Positions 17,609 to 28,114 are shown, counted from the first letter of the stretch. The stretch is 64,000 nt of DNA from Bacteroidota bacterium (GCA_018266795.1 JAFDZV010000008.1:40080-104079), one strand, 5' to 3'. Made by a program: numbers and translations. The notes: generated by a model not told the origin, from the sequence alone.

Positions 17609-18313
17609 ATGAAATTTGCGTTGATCATACCGGCGGCAGGCAGCGGTACACGAAGCGGGCAGCATATTCCCAAACAATACGTGGAGTTGCTCGGAGTCCC
17701 GGTGTTGGCACATACGTTGCGTGCATTCGCAACGATGAAGGAATGCGAGGAGATCGTGATTGCGATCGACAGAACCTGGCGTGCAACGGCAGAGCAGTGC
17801 GCCGAAGGAATCGCCCACGTACGATTCGTCCCGGGTGGCGAGGAGCGTCAGTACTCGATTGCAAACGCGCTTCGCGATCTCGGGGGAAGTCCGGAACTGG
17901 TTCTTGTGCATGATGCCGCGCGGCCCTGTGTGCCGCGTGCAATGGTGGAGCGCGTATTGCGTGCCGCGAACGAATACGGTGCCGCCATCCCGGCGATGGC
18001 GATCACCGAAACCGTGAAGCGCGTCAACGACGACGGCAGGGTTACCGAGACGATTGAGCGGGGCAACCTTCGGGCCGTGCAGACCCCGCAGGGATTCCGT
18101 CGCGAACTTCTCGCCTCGGCATACAAGCATGCGGCGTTGCGGGGGATCGTGGGGACCGATGATGCCTCGCTCGTCGAGGCTTATGGCGCCAGGGTGCAGG
18201 TTGTGGACGGATCGCTCGACAATATCAAGATCACGGTGCCGGAGGATTTCAGACGCGCGGAGGCGATTCTCACCTCATGGGCGGCCAGGGAGAAACCGGT
18301 ACGCGTGATGTAG
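17609..18313 (+). CDS. ispD: 2-C-methyl-D-erythritol 4-phosphate cytidylyltransferase
   Basis: 234 aa, the normal IspD length. The nucleotide-binding start ALIIPAAGSGTRSG, the PKQYVELLGVPVLAHTL motif, VHDAARPCV, and the C-terminal TDDASLVEAYG and NIKITVPEDF are all present. It makes CDP-methylerythritol from MEP and CTP in the non-mevalonate isoprenoid pathway. The ATG at 17609 begins exactly at the family N-terminus; the longer frame upstream reads as non-coding. It stands alone; ispF is not adjacent. A long 5' region of 350 bp separates it from the membrane-protein gene. Confidence 0.95.
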   Translation: MKFALIIPAAGSGTRSGQHIPKQYVELLGVPVLAHTLRAFATMKECEEIVIAIDRTWRATAEQCAEGIAHVRFVPGGEERQYSIANALRDLGGSPELVLVHDAARPCVPRAMVERVLRAANEYGAAIPAMAITETVKRVNDDGRVTETIERGNLRAVQTPQGFRRELLASAYKHAALRGIVGTDDASLVEAYGARVQVVDGSLDNIKITVPEDFRRAEAILTSWAAREKPVRVM

Positions 18314-18544
18314 AGAGCCTGGCTAAAGGCCGATCACGTTATCGACTGCCTCTCACAGCCAGGGGCTTGGTTCTTTGTACGCTCGCCTGAGGCTCGCTGT
18401 GGTTCTTGGTCAGTCGCGAGAATACATCGAGAAGAAGAAGGCAACACCCTGTTGTGTTAGGAACCCTACGTATCGTGAGGCGCAGGGCGCGTGGCAGTCA
18501 CCGGCTTCATGGTTCAACGCCTGATTGCCCGAGGCAGATATGAG

Positions 18545-18576
18545 AACGGGGCTTCCACGGTTGTGGAAGCCCCGTT
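18545..18576. terminator. Bidirectional hairpin terminator between ispD and the thioredoxin-fold lipoprotein
   Basis: A 14-bp perfect stem (AACGGGGCTTCCAC / GTGGAAGCCCCGTT) with a 4-nt loop between convergent genes, 44 nt from the stop of the - gene. The T content is in the arm and tail (GTTGCATTATT on +, GTTCTCATATC on -). The rest of the 306-bp gap shows nothing else. Confidence 0.7.
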
Positions 18577-18619
18577 GCATTATTCCCGGGGGCCATGGCG
18601 CGTTACGCGCCGGCAGGCT

Positions 18620-19174
18620 TCACTGCTTGCCGAATCCGGCGGCGATCTCCTGCTCGATAGGACGGTTCGCCGGAAGGGTTACCGGATCGATATTGTCCAT
18701 CACTGCGTTCTTGCGAACGATCATGAATACGGGAGCCGTCGTGATCTTGGTATTGAAGCGGGTGTTCAGCGTATCAACGCCGGTAAGGCGCGAATCCGTG
18801 ACGAACACGAGAATGTTCGCGTGCGGAATGCCGGCGGCATCGAGCGTCTTGGCAACACGCGGCATCCACACCTGAGTGATCTGACAGCCGCAATTCGGCT
18901 TCACCACCATCACCACCATATGCTCATCCGGATTGAACTCCGCCTTGATCGTGGAGACCGCGGCGTCGAACGCGCTGGAGTCGGCAGCGAGCGGATATCC
19001 GTTGTACCCGATATCGAACCACGCCTTGTAGGCAGGCACGGCCTGAATTTCCTCGATGGAGGAGGTACCGATCTTGGTCACCGTCGTGGACGTGGGTGAA
19101 TCGTTGCACCCTGCAATCACGAGGGCGAGGGCGCACAGCGCGGATGTAAGCAACGTACGCATCTGTCTGTTCAT
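18620..19174 (-). CDS. Lipoprotein with a thioredoxin-like fold, 184 aa
   Basis: A signal peptide ending in a lipobox (LVIAGC) makes this a lipid-anchored envelope protein. The mature part begins with an S/T-rich linker and later has MVVMVVKPNCGCQITQVWMPRVAKTL, a strand, a C-G-C near-active-site turn and a helix, and TTAPVFMIVRKNAVM, where the Pro precedes a strand as in thioredoxin folds. The active-site pair is CGC rather than CxxC, so classical disulfide exchange is doubtful. Two ATGs (19174 and 19162) fit; AAGGAG abuts the first and is 12 nt from the second. It starts 14 bp after the nadK stop on the same strand and is likely cotranscribed. Confidence 0.65.
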   Translation of the reverse strand: MNRQMRTLLTSALCALALVIAGCNDSPTSTTVTKIGTSSIEEIQAVPAYKAWFDIGYNGYPLAADSSAFDAAVSTIKAEFNPDEHMVVMVVKPNCGCQITQVWMPRVAKTLDAAGIPHANILVFVTDSRLTGVDTLNTRFNTKITTAPVFMIVRKNAVMDNIDPVTLPANRPIEQEIAAGFGKQ

Positions 19175-19187
19175 CTCCTTCGCTTCG

Positions 19188-20087
19188 TCATTCGAAGCCT
19201 GATTTCTTGGCATTCAACGTGGGCTCGATTCCCCAGAGCAGCTTTGCGCGGAGGACATCAAAATATGTTGTCGCCGATCGTTTCACAAGACATACAACAT
19301 GCCGGTGCCGCGTCACCGCAACGCGCGCGCCCATGGGAAGATGGCGTGCGTTCTGACCGTCGGCAAGGACGCGAACGTCCTCCTCATGCCGATGCGAACG
19401 CGGTCGCACTTCGATCAGCGCCGTGTCCGGCACAACCACCGGCCGTGCCGTGAGCATGTGCGGAGCGATGGGAGCGATCACCGTGACATGTGCGCTCGGC
19501 ACCACCACAGGACCTCCCACCGCAAGGGCGTAGGCCGTGGACCCGGTTGGCGTGGCAATGATCAGGCCGTCCGAGTTGTAGGTACCAAGGTAGTCGCCGT
19601 TGATCCGTGTCTCCAGACGAAGCATCAACGAGACATCACGCTTGTCTATGACAATGTCGTTCAGGCCGAGCAACGGAGCGAGATCGGGATTGTCAGGAAA
19701 CGTTGCCTCGAGAAGGGCGCGCTCCACGATCCGGCAACTCCCCTCGGCGAATTCGCCGATCGCCTGATCCAGATCGTCCACGGAATACTCGGCAAGGAAG
19801 CCGAGCTTTCCGAGATTGACGCCGATAAGCGGCACTCCCGATCCGGCAAGCAGGCGGCCGGCACCCAGCATCGTTCCATCGCCGCCAAACGCAACCACAA
19901 CGGAAGCACGGGTTCGCATGGTTTCGGCCGGGACCACTTCTGCTAGACCCTTCAACCCACCAAACGTCACCGGGAGCGACTCCTCGAGGATAAACGGCAA
20001 CCGCCGTCTCTCCAGAATCGATGCAAGCAGGCGAATCCCCGCCTCGGTTTCCGGCTTCAACGTGTTTCCGACGATACCTACAACCAT
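19188..20087 (-). CDS. nadK: NAD kinase
   Basis: 299 aa, typical length. The diagnostic GGDGT motif sits in VVVAFGGDGTMLGAGRLL, and the second motif is YNSDGLIIATPTGSTAYALAVGGPVV with the NE/D-type region LGLNDIVIDK. It phosphorylates NAD+ to NADP+ in the cytoplasm. The start MVVGIVGNTLKPE is the usual N-terminal strand. It lies between DUF1844 upstream and the lipoprotein downstream on the same strand. Confidence 0.95.
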   Translation of the reverse strand: MVVGIVGNTLKPETEAGIRLLASILERRRLPFILEESLPVTFGGLKGLAEVVPAETMRTRASVVVAFGGDGTMLGAGRLLAGSGVPLIGVNLGKLGFLAEYSVDDLDQAIGEFAEGSCRIVERALLEATFPDNPDLAPLLGLNDIVIDKRDVSLMLRLETRINGDYLGTYNSDGLIIATPTGSTAYALAVGGPVVVPSAHVTVIAPIAPHMLTARPVVVPDTALIEVRPRSHRHEEDVRVLADGQNARHLPMGARVAVTRHRHVVCLVKRSATTYFDVLRAKLLWGIEPTLNAKKSGFE

Positions 20088-20197
20088 TCAGTCTCCAGCA
20101 TGGTGAAGAGGTTGGCGACTCGATTCTCGGGCGTTTCGGAGCATGCGGAGAGATCGCCGTTTGATGTCGAGGGCGGCCGCTGCCACATCGGGAACGC

Positions 20198-20542
20198 TCA
20201 GGCAACGTTATCGGGCGTTCCGTCCGCATCCAATTCGGGAGGCACCGTGTCGGCCGCCGGCGATGCCGGGTTCGCATCGCGCTGCATCTCGGCCACGTAG
20301 TTCAGGCGCAGATCGCTCAGTGCTGCGGATAGCATGCGCGCCTCATCACTGGTCAGATTCCCCTGCGTGCGCTCATCTACCACTTCCAGCATGTCGATCA
20401 TGAACTGCGCTCCCTGAAGGTTGCGATCAACCCTTCCGGTTGCGGGGTTGGCAAGCTTGCCCATGGCCATCATCGCCTGCGTGCTGAACATCGACACAAG
20501 CGTGGCAAACATCAACGTCGACTTTTCCGATGGAGTATTCAT
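20198..20542 (-). CDS. DUF1844 family protein, 114 aa
   Basis: Residues about 10-90 match the DUF1844 pattern: a hydrophobic helix LMFATLVSMFSTQAMMAMGKL, then AQFMIDMLEVVDERTQGNLTSDEARML and LSDLRLNYVAEMQ. The family is small, conserved in many phyla and of unknown function. GGA lies just before the ATG (ATAGGAACATG). The tail is acidic and Pro-rich (ASPAADTVPPELDADGT). It is 110 bp upstream of nadK on the same strand. Confidence 0.8.
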   Translation of the reverse strand: MNTPSEKSTLMFATLVSMFSTQAMMAMGKLANPATGRVDRNLQGAQFMIDMLEVVDERTQGNLTSDEARMLSAALSDLRLNYVAEMQRDANPASPAADTVPPELDADGTPDNVA

Positions 20543-20766
20543 GTTCCTATCTCTTCCTCAACGATTGTGATTTACAGTTCCCGCATCCCGGAACTGCGCT
20601 CTCGAGCCAACGGCCCTGCAGCTCGGAATCACCGGAACTTTGAATTGATCACGTCCGCTTCCCCCCCGGAGCAACCGTGGCGGGCCACCGTACGGGAAGT
20701 TGCGGCGTGTGATGCATCGCCCTTGAAGCTTCGGCTGTGGGGCGAATGTAAAACTCTCGCAGGCGA

Positions 20767-21606
20767 TCAGCCACCGCGCGACGCCATCCAGTACCTGAGG
20801 AACGAGGCGACGTTCGTGATGAGATCGGCCGTGGCGGCAAAGATGCCGGGCACTCCGTCGCGAAGGCCACGTTGCAGCAACAGACGTTCCAACCAGCGCC
20901 GCAGAGGCCGCCAGATCATGTGATGGCGTATCGAACGTACCGTGAGCGGAACCTGGCGTTGCGCCAGCACATCAGCCCCAAGGCGCGTGTAGAAATCGAA
21001 CTTGCGCAGCCAGACGTCGAACGTTGGATATGGGTGATGATCCATCGGCGCAGACAACTCGCCGATCGCTCCATCAATCGCCACTACCTCATGCGGACCG
21101 ATTCCGGGGAAACGGCCGCGACCGCGGCGGAACAGTCTCAACTGCCGGTTCGGCCATTGCCCGCCGTAGGTGAGCGGGACCCCAAAATAATGATTACGTC
21201 GCGGCATACGAAAACCATTCTCAACCGGGTTCGCAGCAATCGTGCGCGCAATCTCCACCTTCAACTCCTCGGTCACCACCTCGTCCGCGTCCAGGCTGAA
21301 CACCCATTCGCTCCGGGCGCGCTCGAAGGAGATGTTCTTGTTGATCTCCGGAAGAACGTTCGGAACGTCGAACACAATCGCCCCGGCCGCGCGTGCAACC
21401 TCCGCGGTATCGTCCGTGCTTTCACAGTTGAGCACCACAACCTCGCGTGCCCATCCAATCACCGGCGTGATTGCCTCCGCGATATTCGGCGCCTCGTTGA
21501 ACGCCACGATGCAGACGCTGATGGGAAGCATCGCCTGGGCCGCAGCCATGCCCTGTATGCCGCTGCCGGCAGAATCTCCAATGGAACTCATGGCTTTACC
21601 AGGCAT
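20767..21606 (-). CDS. Family 2 glycosyltransferase (WaaE/KdtX-like)
   Basis: 279 aa. A GT-A fold is clear: ISVCIVAFNEAPNIAEAI, VVVLNCESTDDTAEVARAAGAIV, and the DxD-type metal site in WVFSLDADEVVTEEL. The later part (RNHYFGVPLTYGGQWPNRQLRLFRR, then PHEVVAIDG) follows the WaaE-like subgroup, which transfers a sugar onto lipopolysaccharide core or related glycans. Substrate not inferable. Several in-frame Met codons exist; 21606 has GGAGAG 12 nt upstream, and MLPISVCIV would be the shortest. Its C-terminus is basic with an amphipathic helix, so membrane association is likely. It is 160 bp downstream of the carboxypeptidase-regulatory-like gene on the same strand. Confidence 0.85.
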   Translation of the reverse strand: MPGKAMSSIGDSAGSGIQGMAAAQAMLPISVCIVAFNEAPNIAEAITPVIGWAREVVVLNCESTDDTAEVARAAGAIVFDVPNVLPEINKNISFERARSEWVFSLDADEVVTEELKVEIARTIAANPVENGFRMPRRNHYFGVPLTYGGQWPNRQLRLFRRGRGRFPGIGPHEVVAIDGAIGELSAPMDHHPYPTFDVWLRKFDFYTRLGADVLAQRQVPLTVRSIRHHMIWRPLRRWLERLLLQRGLRDGVPGIFAATADLITNVASFLRYWMASRGG

Positions 21607-21772
21607 TAACGAATATTGCTCTCCAGTATGGAACTCGTCCCAGCATGCCGACCGGCCGCAGGGTGATCGCCGCGGGAGTGCGGACCGCGCAACTTAAGGC
21701 GCATTGGGCTCCGGCACCAATGCCGCGGACCCCTTCGGCACTCCAGCGAGGCCGGCGGGATTGTCGGGCGGA

Positions 21773-22219
21773 TCATCGAATGCCGGTATCGTACTCGAGC
21801 ACGATGTGCGCAACCTTCCCTTCGTTCACGTACACGCGCTTCGAATCCAGCGGATGCGGAAACATCTTCCTTCCAAGCGCCTGGGGATAGAGGTAATGCG
21901 TGCCTGGAAGAAGTTGAAGGAAGAAACGGCCGGTGCTGCCGCTGGTTACCTTGCCAAGGGCAATATGGTCCGCATCCTGAACAAGGATGGTTGCTCCGGC
22001 AAGCGGGGCCGTTGCGATAACGCCGTCGGCCTCCACCGGCCGGGTTGGACGCATCACCACCTCACCCGCAATTCCGGTTCGAAGTGCTGCGCTGTCCACG
22101 ATTTTCATCGCAACAGGCTTCTGGTCCGTCCGGCCCCCCTTCTTCTTCCCGGGATGCCCACCGTACTGCGCCACCATCAGCGTAGCGAGCATTGCCAGCA
22201 GCAGAGTTCCAATATTCAT
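21773..22219 (-). CDS. Exported protein with a carboxypeptidase-regulatory-like beta domain, 148 aa
   Basis: A hydrophobic N-terminus (MNIGTLLLAMLATLMVAQ) acts as a signal peptide. The mature part starts with a basic GKKKGGR segment, then a beta-sandwich-like region: LAGATILVQDADHIALGKVTS followed by GRFFLQLLPGTHYLYPQAL. This matches the CarboxypepD_reg/prealbumin-like pattern of an insertable beta domain with a G-x-F/Y-x-L turn. A likely role is a periplasmic or surface-associated structural protein; no enzyme motif is seen. It is cotranscribed with the DUF255 protein upstream (80-bp gap). Confidence 0.6.
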   Translation of the reverse strand: MNIGTLLLAMLATLMVAQYGGHPGKKKGGRTDQKPVAMKIVDSAALRTGIAGEVVMRPTRPVEADGVIATAPLAGATILVQDADHIALGKVTSGSTGRFFLQLLPGTHYLYPQALGRKMFPHPLDSKRVYVNEGKVAHIVLEYDTGIR

Positions 22220-22298
22220 GTCGGTTCACGATTGTACTGTCGTCACGAGGTATGGACACAGCGATCGGCGGAACGTCGCATCGGCAATCGCCCCCCGA

Positions 22299-24362
22299 TC
22301 ACTCCGAAAGTTCTGTCACCGGACGTTGGCACACGAAACGTTCGCAGACATAGGCTGCTGCATGGCCGTCCAGCGGCACCATCTCCTCCAGCACCGGCAG
22401 GCGTTCGGCCAACCAGGTATCAAGCCCTTCATGCGGCACCAGCAGCAGACCCGTGCCCGGACGATAGCGCGCCCGCGCCTGCCTGATCAACACCGCCGTC
22501 TCCTGCAGGTTGGCGGACTCAGCAAGGACGATCTGGCGCGGCGGCTGCGACTGCATCAGCGCGGCGGCTGCCATCAGGGGCATCATGATCGGATAGTCGG
22601 CAACACGAGCCATGAAGAGCGCGATGGTCCGCTCCGCCTTCAGGAGAAGCTCCTCATCGTGGAACAGATTGCCGAGGCGCAACAGGTTCATCGCCATAAC
22701 CGAATTGCCGGACGGCTCCGCGCCATCGTGATCGCTCTTGGAGCGGACAAGCACACTTGGATCGGCGCCGCTTGCCATGAAATATCCGCCGGCCTCCTCA
22801 TCCCAGAAGAGTGCCCCTGCCAGGCGCACGAGACGGTCGGCCTCGCGGAGATATCGCACATCGAACGTGGCCTCGTACAGATCGAGCAGCCCGGCCGAAA
22901 GGAATGCATAATCATCCAGATAGCCGTCGATTTTCACCTCCCCATCCTTCAGCCGATGCATCAGGCGGCCATCAACGATCATGGAGCCGAGAAGCAGATC
23001 CGCAGCCGTACATGCGGTTTCCGCATACGCAGGCGCATCGAGTGCCATCGCAGCACGCGCAAGCCCAGAGAGCATCAGCCCGTTCCACGATGTGAGAATC
23101 TTCTCGTCGCGATGGGGGCGCGGCCGGGAGCTCCGCGCCTCGAAGAGCCTGGCGTGTGCGCCTGCAATCAGTTCCTCCACCTCAGGTACCGTAACGCCGA
23201 TGCGGGCAGCCACTTGCTCGATGGCCATGCTCGTGTGGAGGACGTTGCGACCATGCTCGAAATTTCCCTCGGCCGTGAGCCCGTACCGCAGTTGCATCGC
23301 TACCTGTTCGCTCTCCGTGAGAAGTTCCGCAAGCTGCCGCAGCGTCCAGACGTAGAACGTTCCCTCCTCCCCTTCGCTGTCCGCATCCTCGGCAGAATAG
23401 AACAGTCCATCGGAATTCATCAGGTCGCGTTCCAGATAGGCAATCGTCTGGCGGATGACTCCTTCGAGAAAGGGGTCCGGTTCAACGCGAACGGCGTCGG
23501 CACAGGCGGCCACGAGCTGCCCCTGGTCGTACAGCATCTTTTCAAAGTGCGGCACGCGCCACTCGGCATCCACGGAGTATCGAGCGAAGCCTCCGCCAAG
23601 CTGATCGTACATTCCCCCGGAAGCCATACAGTGCAGGGTGCGGTGGGCCATGGCAAAGGCACGCTCGCTCCCCTGCACCGCATGACAGCGGAAAAGGAAC
23701 TCCAGGATGGATGGCCGCGGGAACTTCGGCGCACCGCTGAACCCGCCGTGGCGGGGATCGTAGCTGCGTTCCAACTGCTCCAGGCAGCGCTCCACAATCG
23801 GATTCAACGGAACCGGTTCAGACGTCGGCGCGGCGATCACGGAGCCCTTTTCAATCGCCCCAAGAATTGCCTGCGACGTACGCACCACTTTCTCCCGCTC
23901 GTTGATCCAGGCATTGTGGAGCGAGCGAAGGGCATCGCTGAAACTGGGACGGCCGAACGCCGGCCGTGGAGGGAAGTAGGTCCCCACGTAGAACGGAACC
24001 AGATCCGGCATCAACCACGCCGAGAGAGGCCAGCCGCCGTTTCCGTTGAGGGCCTGCGCCGCAGTCATGTACACGTGGTCAACATCGGGCCGCTCCTCGC
24101 GATCCACCTTGATATTGACGAAGAGCTGGTTCATCAACAGCGCCGTCTCGGGGTCCTCGAACGATTCCCGCTCCATCACATGGCACCAATGGCAGGTGGA
24201 ATAGCCGATCGAGAGAAAGATCGGCTTCTCCTCACGCCGCGCACGATCGAACGCCTCCTCACCCCATGGATACCAGTCGACAGGGTTGAAGGCATGCTGC
24301 TGCAGATAGGGAGACTTCTCGTGAATCAGTCTGTTCGGAGTACGATCGGCGCCGACATGCAT
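22299..24362 (-). CDS. DUF255 / YyaL (SSP411) family protein with N-terminal thioredoxin-like domain, 687 aa
   Basis: The family N-terminus is textbook: [22 protein letters not shown], then [20 protein letters not shown] with the CxxC at Cys57 and Cys60, and [17 protein letters not shown]. The rest is an alpha/alpha-barrel related to N-acylglucosamine 2-epimerases ([53 protein letters not shown]). The biochemical role of YyaL proteins is not established. ATG at 24362 is preferred, since the frame's upstream ATG lies inside the terminator stem of the previous gene. No signal peptide. Confidence 0.92.
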   Translation of the reverse strand: MHVGADRTPNRLIHEKSPYLQQHAFNPVDWYPWGEEAFDRARREEKPIFLSIGYSTCHWCHVMERESFEDPETALLMNQLFVNIKVDREERPDVDHVYMTAAQALNGNGGWPLSAWLMPDLVPFYVGTYFPPRPAFGRPSFSDALRSLHNAWINEREKVVRTSQAILGAIEKGSVIAAPTSEPVPLNPIVERCLEQLERSYDPRHGGFSGAPKFPRPSILEFLFRCHAVQGSERAFAMAHRTLHCMASGGMYDQLGGGFARYSVDAEWRVPHFEKMLYDQGQLVAACADAVRVEPDPFLEGVIRQTIAYLERDLMNSDGLFYSAEDADSEGEEGTFYVWTLRQLAELLTESEQVAMQLRYGLTAEGNFEHGRNVLHTSMAIEQVAARIGVTVPEVEELIAGAHARLFEARSSRPRPHRDEKILTSWNGLMLSGLARAAMALDAPAYAETACTAADLLLGSMIVDGRLMHRLKDGEVKIDGYLDDYAFLSAGLLDLYEATFDVRYLREADRLVRLAGALFWDEEAGGYFMASGADPSVLVRSKSDHDGAEPSGNSVMAMNLLRLGNLFHDEELLLKAERTIALFMARVADYPIMMPLMAAAALMQSQPPRQIVLAESANLQETAVLIRQARARYRPGTGLLLVPHEGLDTWLAERLPVLEEMVPLDGHAAAYVCERFVCQRPVTELSE

Positions 24363-24404
24363 CGCGAGATTCCAACTGTGAAGAGTACCGGGACATAATA
24401 ACAA

Positions 24405-24435
24405 CAACGGGACCTTCTGTACGAAGGTCCCGTTG
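24405..24435 (-). terminator. Intrinsic terminator of the T9SS cargo gene
   Basis: A 13-bp perfect stem (CAACGGGACCTTC / GAAGGTCCCGTTG) with a 5-nt loop. On - it is followed by TTGTTATTATG. It lies 53 bp past the stop of the 24488 gene. Confidence 0.75.
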
Positions 24436-24487
24436 CATGATTTGCAAGCAGCCCCACATCGGGCGTTAGCCCGGCCTGGCGGGTTGC

Positions 24488-25828
24488 TTAGCGTGCGATG
24501 TTGATCTTGGATGTGTACACCTTGTCGCCGGCGATCATGCGCACAACGTAGAAGCCGTTGGGCAGCCCGTCCGTGCTGAGATCCACGGAGTACTTGCCGT
24601 CGACGTAGTGGTTGTCCACGACGTTCTTCACATGCTCACCGGCCGCGTTGTAGAGATCGATCGTCACATTGCTGCGGGTGGTCAGCGAGAACGGAATCGT
24701 GGTATGATCACGCACCGGGTTCGGGGAGATCGCGCCGATCCCCTGCTGCGAGGCATCCGAACCGTAGTAGTACTTCACACCGGAGCTCAACGTCACCGAA
24801 CCGAAGAAGGTGATGCCGGTGTTGATCAGCGCCCGCTTGCCGCCGAACTGCAAGGCACCCCACGTGCTGTAGACGGAGTCCTTGGTTCCGGCCCGGAACA
24901 TCACGAGGCCCATGATCTTGGTGCTGTCCAACGGGCCGGTGCGCTGGTCGAGAAACTCGCCCGGATTGTTCGGATCCGGCACGAAGTCACCGGCACGATA
25001 CTCCTCCGAGGAGAGAAGGCGCTGGAACTCGCGGGTGTCCTGAGCGGCAACCGGCTGCGTAACCGCGGGTGCGAATTCGTTGACGTACAGAAGCAGTGCG
25101 GACTCGTTCGCTGCAAAGGTCATCGGCTCGTTGCCGCTGCCGGGATCGCCGTCGAAGACGAAGAGCGTCGGGTTGATCACCGAGTCGCCCTGATCGTTCG
25201 TTGCGATCGTCGAGTCGAGACCATCAACGTTGATCTCGAGATCGCGCACCTTCGTCAGAGCCGAGCGTCCGGAGAAGAAGCCGTTCTGCTTGAAGGTGTT
25301 GCCGCGGAAATTGTACGTGGTCTTGTAGAACGTGAACAGACCGGGATTGCTCGGCGTGTTGTACGGGTTCTTGAAGTAGGGAACACGCACGGCCTCGATC
25401 GTCCAGGTGCTTGCATCCTTGAACTGATCGATATAATCCTGATCAGTCGCAAAGCCGGTATCGATCAGATTGATCGAAGAGGAATTGGCGTTGTAGATAC
25501 TGCCGTTGTAAATGGCATAGAGCTGGGTGGGATTCGGCATGATCTGGCCGAACCCGCGCATCTCCACTCCGGTAAGGTCGAGAGGTACCGTAAGATCACG
25601 ACGGTTGGTGTCGCCACCGGGACCGAAGCGAGCAAGAAGTCGGGAGTACCAACGGTACGAACGCTCCTCAGCAACCCGGCCCTGAAACGGATTCGGGTTG
25701 GAGGGGGGCTCTGCGACGTTTGAGGTTCGCTCGACAAGCGGAAGAGTCCGCGGCTCGATGCGCTGCTGCGCGAACGCCGACGTACCAACCGCTACCAATG
25801 CCAGAGCAATAGCTAGCGTTTTCTTCAT
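24488..25828 (-). CDS. Secreted protein with T9SS type A C-terminal sorting domain, 446 aa
   Basis: The signal peptide is clear ([21 protein letters not shown]). The last 80 residues form the T9SS sorting domain: [49 protein letters not shown], and the ending [11 protein letters not shown]. This domain directs export through the Por machinery and is then removed or used for anchoring. The region between is not recognised: acidic, Asn/Ser/Tyr-rich and beta-like, with [15 protein letters not shown] and NPNNPGE-type loops. Surface-exposed or released; function unknown. Its own terminator follows. A TAACTTTG box lies on - at 25992-25999 but has no good upstream partner. Confidence 0.85.
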   Translation of the reverse strand: MKKTLAIALALVAVGTSAFAQQRIEPRTLPLVERTSNVAEPPSNPNPFQGRVAEERSYRWYSRLLARFGPGGDTNRRDLTVPLDLTGVEMRGFGQIMPNPTQLYAIYNGSIYNANSSSINLIDTGFATDQDYIDQFKDASTWTIEAVRVPYFKNPYNTPSNPGLFTFYKTTYNFRGNTFKQNGFFSGRSALTKVRDLEINVDGLDSTIATNDQGDSVINPTLFVFDGDPGSGNEPMTFAANESALLLYVNEFAPAVTQPVAAQDTREFQRLLSSEEYRAGDFVPDPNNPGEFLDQRTGPLDSTKIMGLVMFRAGTKDSVYSTWGALQFGGKRALINTGITFFGSVTLSSGVKYYYGSDASQQGIGAISPNPVRDHTTIPFSLTTRSNVTIDLYNAAGEHVKNVVDNHYVDGKYSVDLSTDGLPNGFYVVRMIAGDKVYTSKINIAR

Positions 25829-26422
25829 GGTGAATTAGGCCCCTAATGTGAATGAGGTATTGAGAACTGTCTCCATGCTAGAGAAGCGTCGTGACGAACC
25901 GAACCCCGAGAGATCCCCGCAGATGAACCACGACGTCCACACAGGCCGCAACAACAGCGGCATCACCCCTGGCATGCCGGAAGGGTAACCGCAAAGTTAC
26001 AGAAGTTCGGATTATCTGGGCACCCTGGCTCGGGATCGACCTGACAAGTGGCGAGCAGCTACGGGGGTGATCGCCAACAGAGGAACCCCGGCCCGACGAA
26101 TCCGTCGAAACCCTGAGGCGCCCCTGATAACCAAATCAATACACGCTATCGCATGGAAAGTTACTCACATGCAGCAGGCTCCCATGCACTGTGAAATGAT
26201 GCGCCAGACGTCCGCAACATCACACCTGGAAGGAGTGGGAGAATACATCAAGACCGGATAAGGTGCTCGTTGGGGGGATCGATCGATCAGGCATGCGTGG
26301 CGGTTCAGCCGGCAGGCTGCGCTCGGAGTAGCGGCCGCGCAATGCAACATTCCGTTGAAGTTCCGGCTTGCGGCAACGCAGTGCCGGCCGGTGCGGGTGC
26401 AGGTCCGGACGGGATGGATCCG
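25829..26422. other. Intergenic stretch, no supported gene
   Basis: Contains the upstream region of the T9SS cargo gene and the 3' side of ppx/gppA. Short frames on both strands have no family signal. No strong hairpin or promoter pair was found apart from the isolated TAACTTTG noted for the neighbouring gene. Confidence 0.45.
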
Positions 26423-28012
26423 TCAGAACGTCAACGCCTCGGCGGTTACCCCCTCCAGGCTCGCAACGCTCACCTTTCGTCCGAACTGGCTCTCCATCAG
26501 ATCCTTCTTGCGGCTTGCGCTCCAGAGCTCGAACGTCGGAACGGCATCGGTGGAGCAGTGCACACGGAAGGAGATGGTGCGGTCGTCGAAATGCGTTTCG
26601 ATCGACTCCACAACCTGTTTGTGTGTGCGATCCAACCCATCGGCAACGCGCAGGATGGCGGCGAGAAAACGGACGCACTCCTGATCGGCCGCACGAAGCG
26701 CTGCGAAGGCCGGATGGCGGTTCTTCGGATGCGATTTCCGATGGTATCGCGCAACGTTGGCGATGATGGCAATCTCGTCGTACGTGAAGCCCAGCGCCTC
26801 GCTGTTCTGAATCAGATACTGTGAATGCTTGTGATGCGAGGCATGCGAGATGTAGTAACCGATGTCGTGCAGCAAGGCGGCAGCTTCCAGCAGTTCACGG
26901 CGCCCCTCCTCCAGGCTGTGAAGCGGCTCCAGGGCATCATAGATGGCAAGCGACAGCCGGGCCACATGGCGGCCATGCCGCTCGTCGAAGTTGTACATGC
27001 GCCCGATCTTCATGACGGACTCGTACCGGAAGTCCGTGAGATGCGCAATCCCCTCGGACTCGCCCGCATGCTTCTCGATGGTGTCCAGCACGATCCCCTC
27101 GCGCAGCGCATAGGTGCTGACCGTGTAGGAGTCCGCGCGGCAGGCATCCAGTATCGTCTGGAGGGTAACGCCACCGGCAACCAGAATGTCGGCACGGCGA
27201 GGATCCGTTGCGGGAATCGCCGCCCGTTCCGCAAAGTTTTTCGCCTTCACAACGCGCCGTACGAGCTCATCGATCTCCTGGCGTGTAACCACTATGCCAT
27301 TCAGCGATTCCGGCACGCTCTCCCCACGGGCAGCCAGCACCATCGCAGCATAGGTTTGCGCCGTGCCGCTTGAGGCAATCAGCATGGAGGCATTGCTCTC
27401 TCTGATATGTTCGGCGGCGTGGTAGATCTCGCCGTGAAGGTAGACCCTGCAGCGCTCGACCTGCTCGTCGGTAACCCGCTCCTCCGGGAAGAAACGCTGG
27501 GTCATCCGGATGGCGCCGATCTTGAAACTGTTGGCATAGGAGATGCGTCCCTGCTCGCCAACCAGGAACTCCGTGCTTCCGCCTCCGATGTCGAAGAGGG
27601 CGATGCGCTGCCCGTACACCGGCAGCGCCTGCAGAACCCCGAGATAGATCAGGCGTGCCTCCTCGAACCCGGAGACCACCTCGATGTCGATTCCGGTCTC
27701 GTTGCGCACGCGGGAAATGAACTCATCCCGGTTGGATGCCTCGCGGACGGCACTGGTGGCAACGGCGCGGATCGGAGAGAATGTTCTGGCGGCAACGGTG
27801 GCAAAAAGCTTCATGGCGGCAACGCCGCGGGCCATGGCGTCCTCCTCCAGGTGTTTGATCTGCGAAGGGCTTTCGCCCAGACGCACAACCACCTTTTCCT
27901 TCACGAGCACGGAGAACCTGCGGTCGCCAAGCAACCGCACCACCACGAGGTGGAAGCTGTTGGTGCCGACATCAATCGCGGCAAGGGTTTCGGGATTCGG
28001 ATGTGTCGTCAT
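26423..28012 (-). CDS. ppx: Exopolyphosphatase / guanosine pentaphosphatase (Ppx/GppA) with C-terminal HD domain
   Basis: 529 aa. The N-terminal ASKHA phosphatase domain shows AAIDVGTNSFHLVVVRL, RAVATSAVREASN and the second phosphate loop LFDIGGGSTEFLV. The C-terminal part has the HD motif LLHDIGYYISHASHHKHSQYLI and YHRKSHPKNRHPAF, as in long Ppx proteins. It hydrolyses polyphosphate and/or pppGpp and so affects the stringent response and phosphate storage. Which activity dominates cannot be read. ATG at 28012 fits the family start; the frame has another ATG 63 bp upstream. Last gene of a co-directional series starting with the GT2 gene near 31.2 kb. Confidence 0.92.
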   Translation of the reverse strand: MTTHPNPETLAAIDVGTNSFHLVVVRLLGDRRFSVLVKEKVVVRLGESPSQIKHLEEDAMARGVAAMKLFATVAARTFSPIRAVATSAVREASNRDEFISRVRNETGIDIEVVSGFEEARLIYLGVLQALPVYGQRIALFDIGGGSTEFLVGEQGRISYANSFKIGAIRMTQRFFPEERVTDEQVERCRVYLHGEIYHAAEHIRESNASMLIASSGTAQTYAAMVLAARGESVPESLNGIVVTRQEIDELVRRVVKAKNFAERAAIPATDPRRADILVAGGVTLQTILDACRADSYTVSTYALREGIVLDTIEKHAGESEGIAHLTDFRYESVMKIGRMYNFDERHGRHVARLSLAIYDALEPLHSLEEGRRELLEAAALLHDIGYYISHASHHKHSQYLIQNSEALGFTYDEIAIIANVARYHRKSHPKNRHPAFAALRAADQECVRFLAAILRVADGLDRTHKQVVESIETHFDDRTISFRVHCSTDAVPTFELWSASRKKDLMESQFGRKVSVASLEGVTAEALTF

Positions 28013-28114
28013 CGGAGCATTCGGACCAGCGTTGATGCCACAGAGGAAGATACGATTCGGCGGTGCTGGAACCACATTATGAGTGTGATACCAAAATGCC
28101 TTCAGCTCGCCGCA

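Noticed and set aside
21987..24398. 803-codon + frame antisense to the DUF255 gene
   Set aside because: Shadow of the YyaL-family gene, whose CxxC and barrel motifs are on -; the + frame has His/Arg-rich content typical of shadows.
24363..24407. Longer start for the DUF255 gene at 24407
   Set aside because: That ATG lies inside the terminator stem of the upstream gene, and the family start matches 24362.
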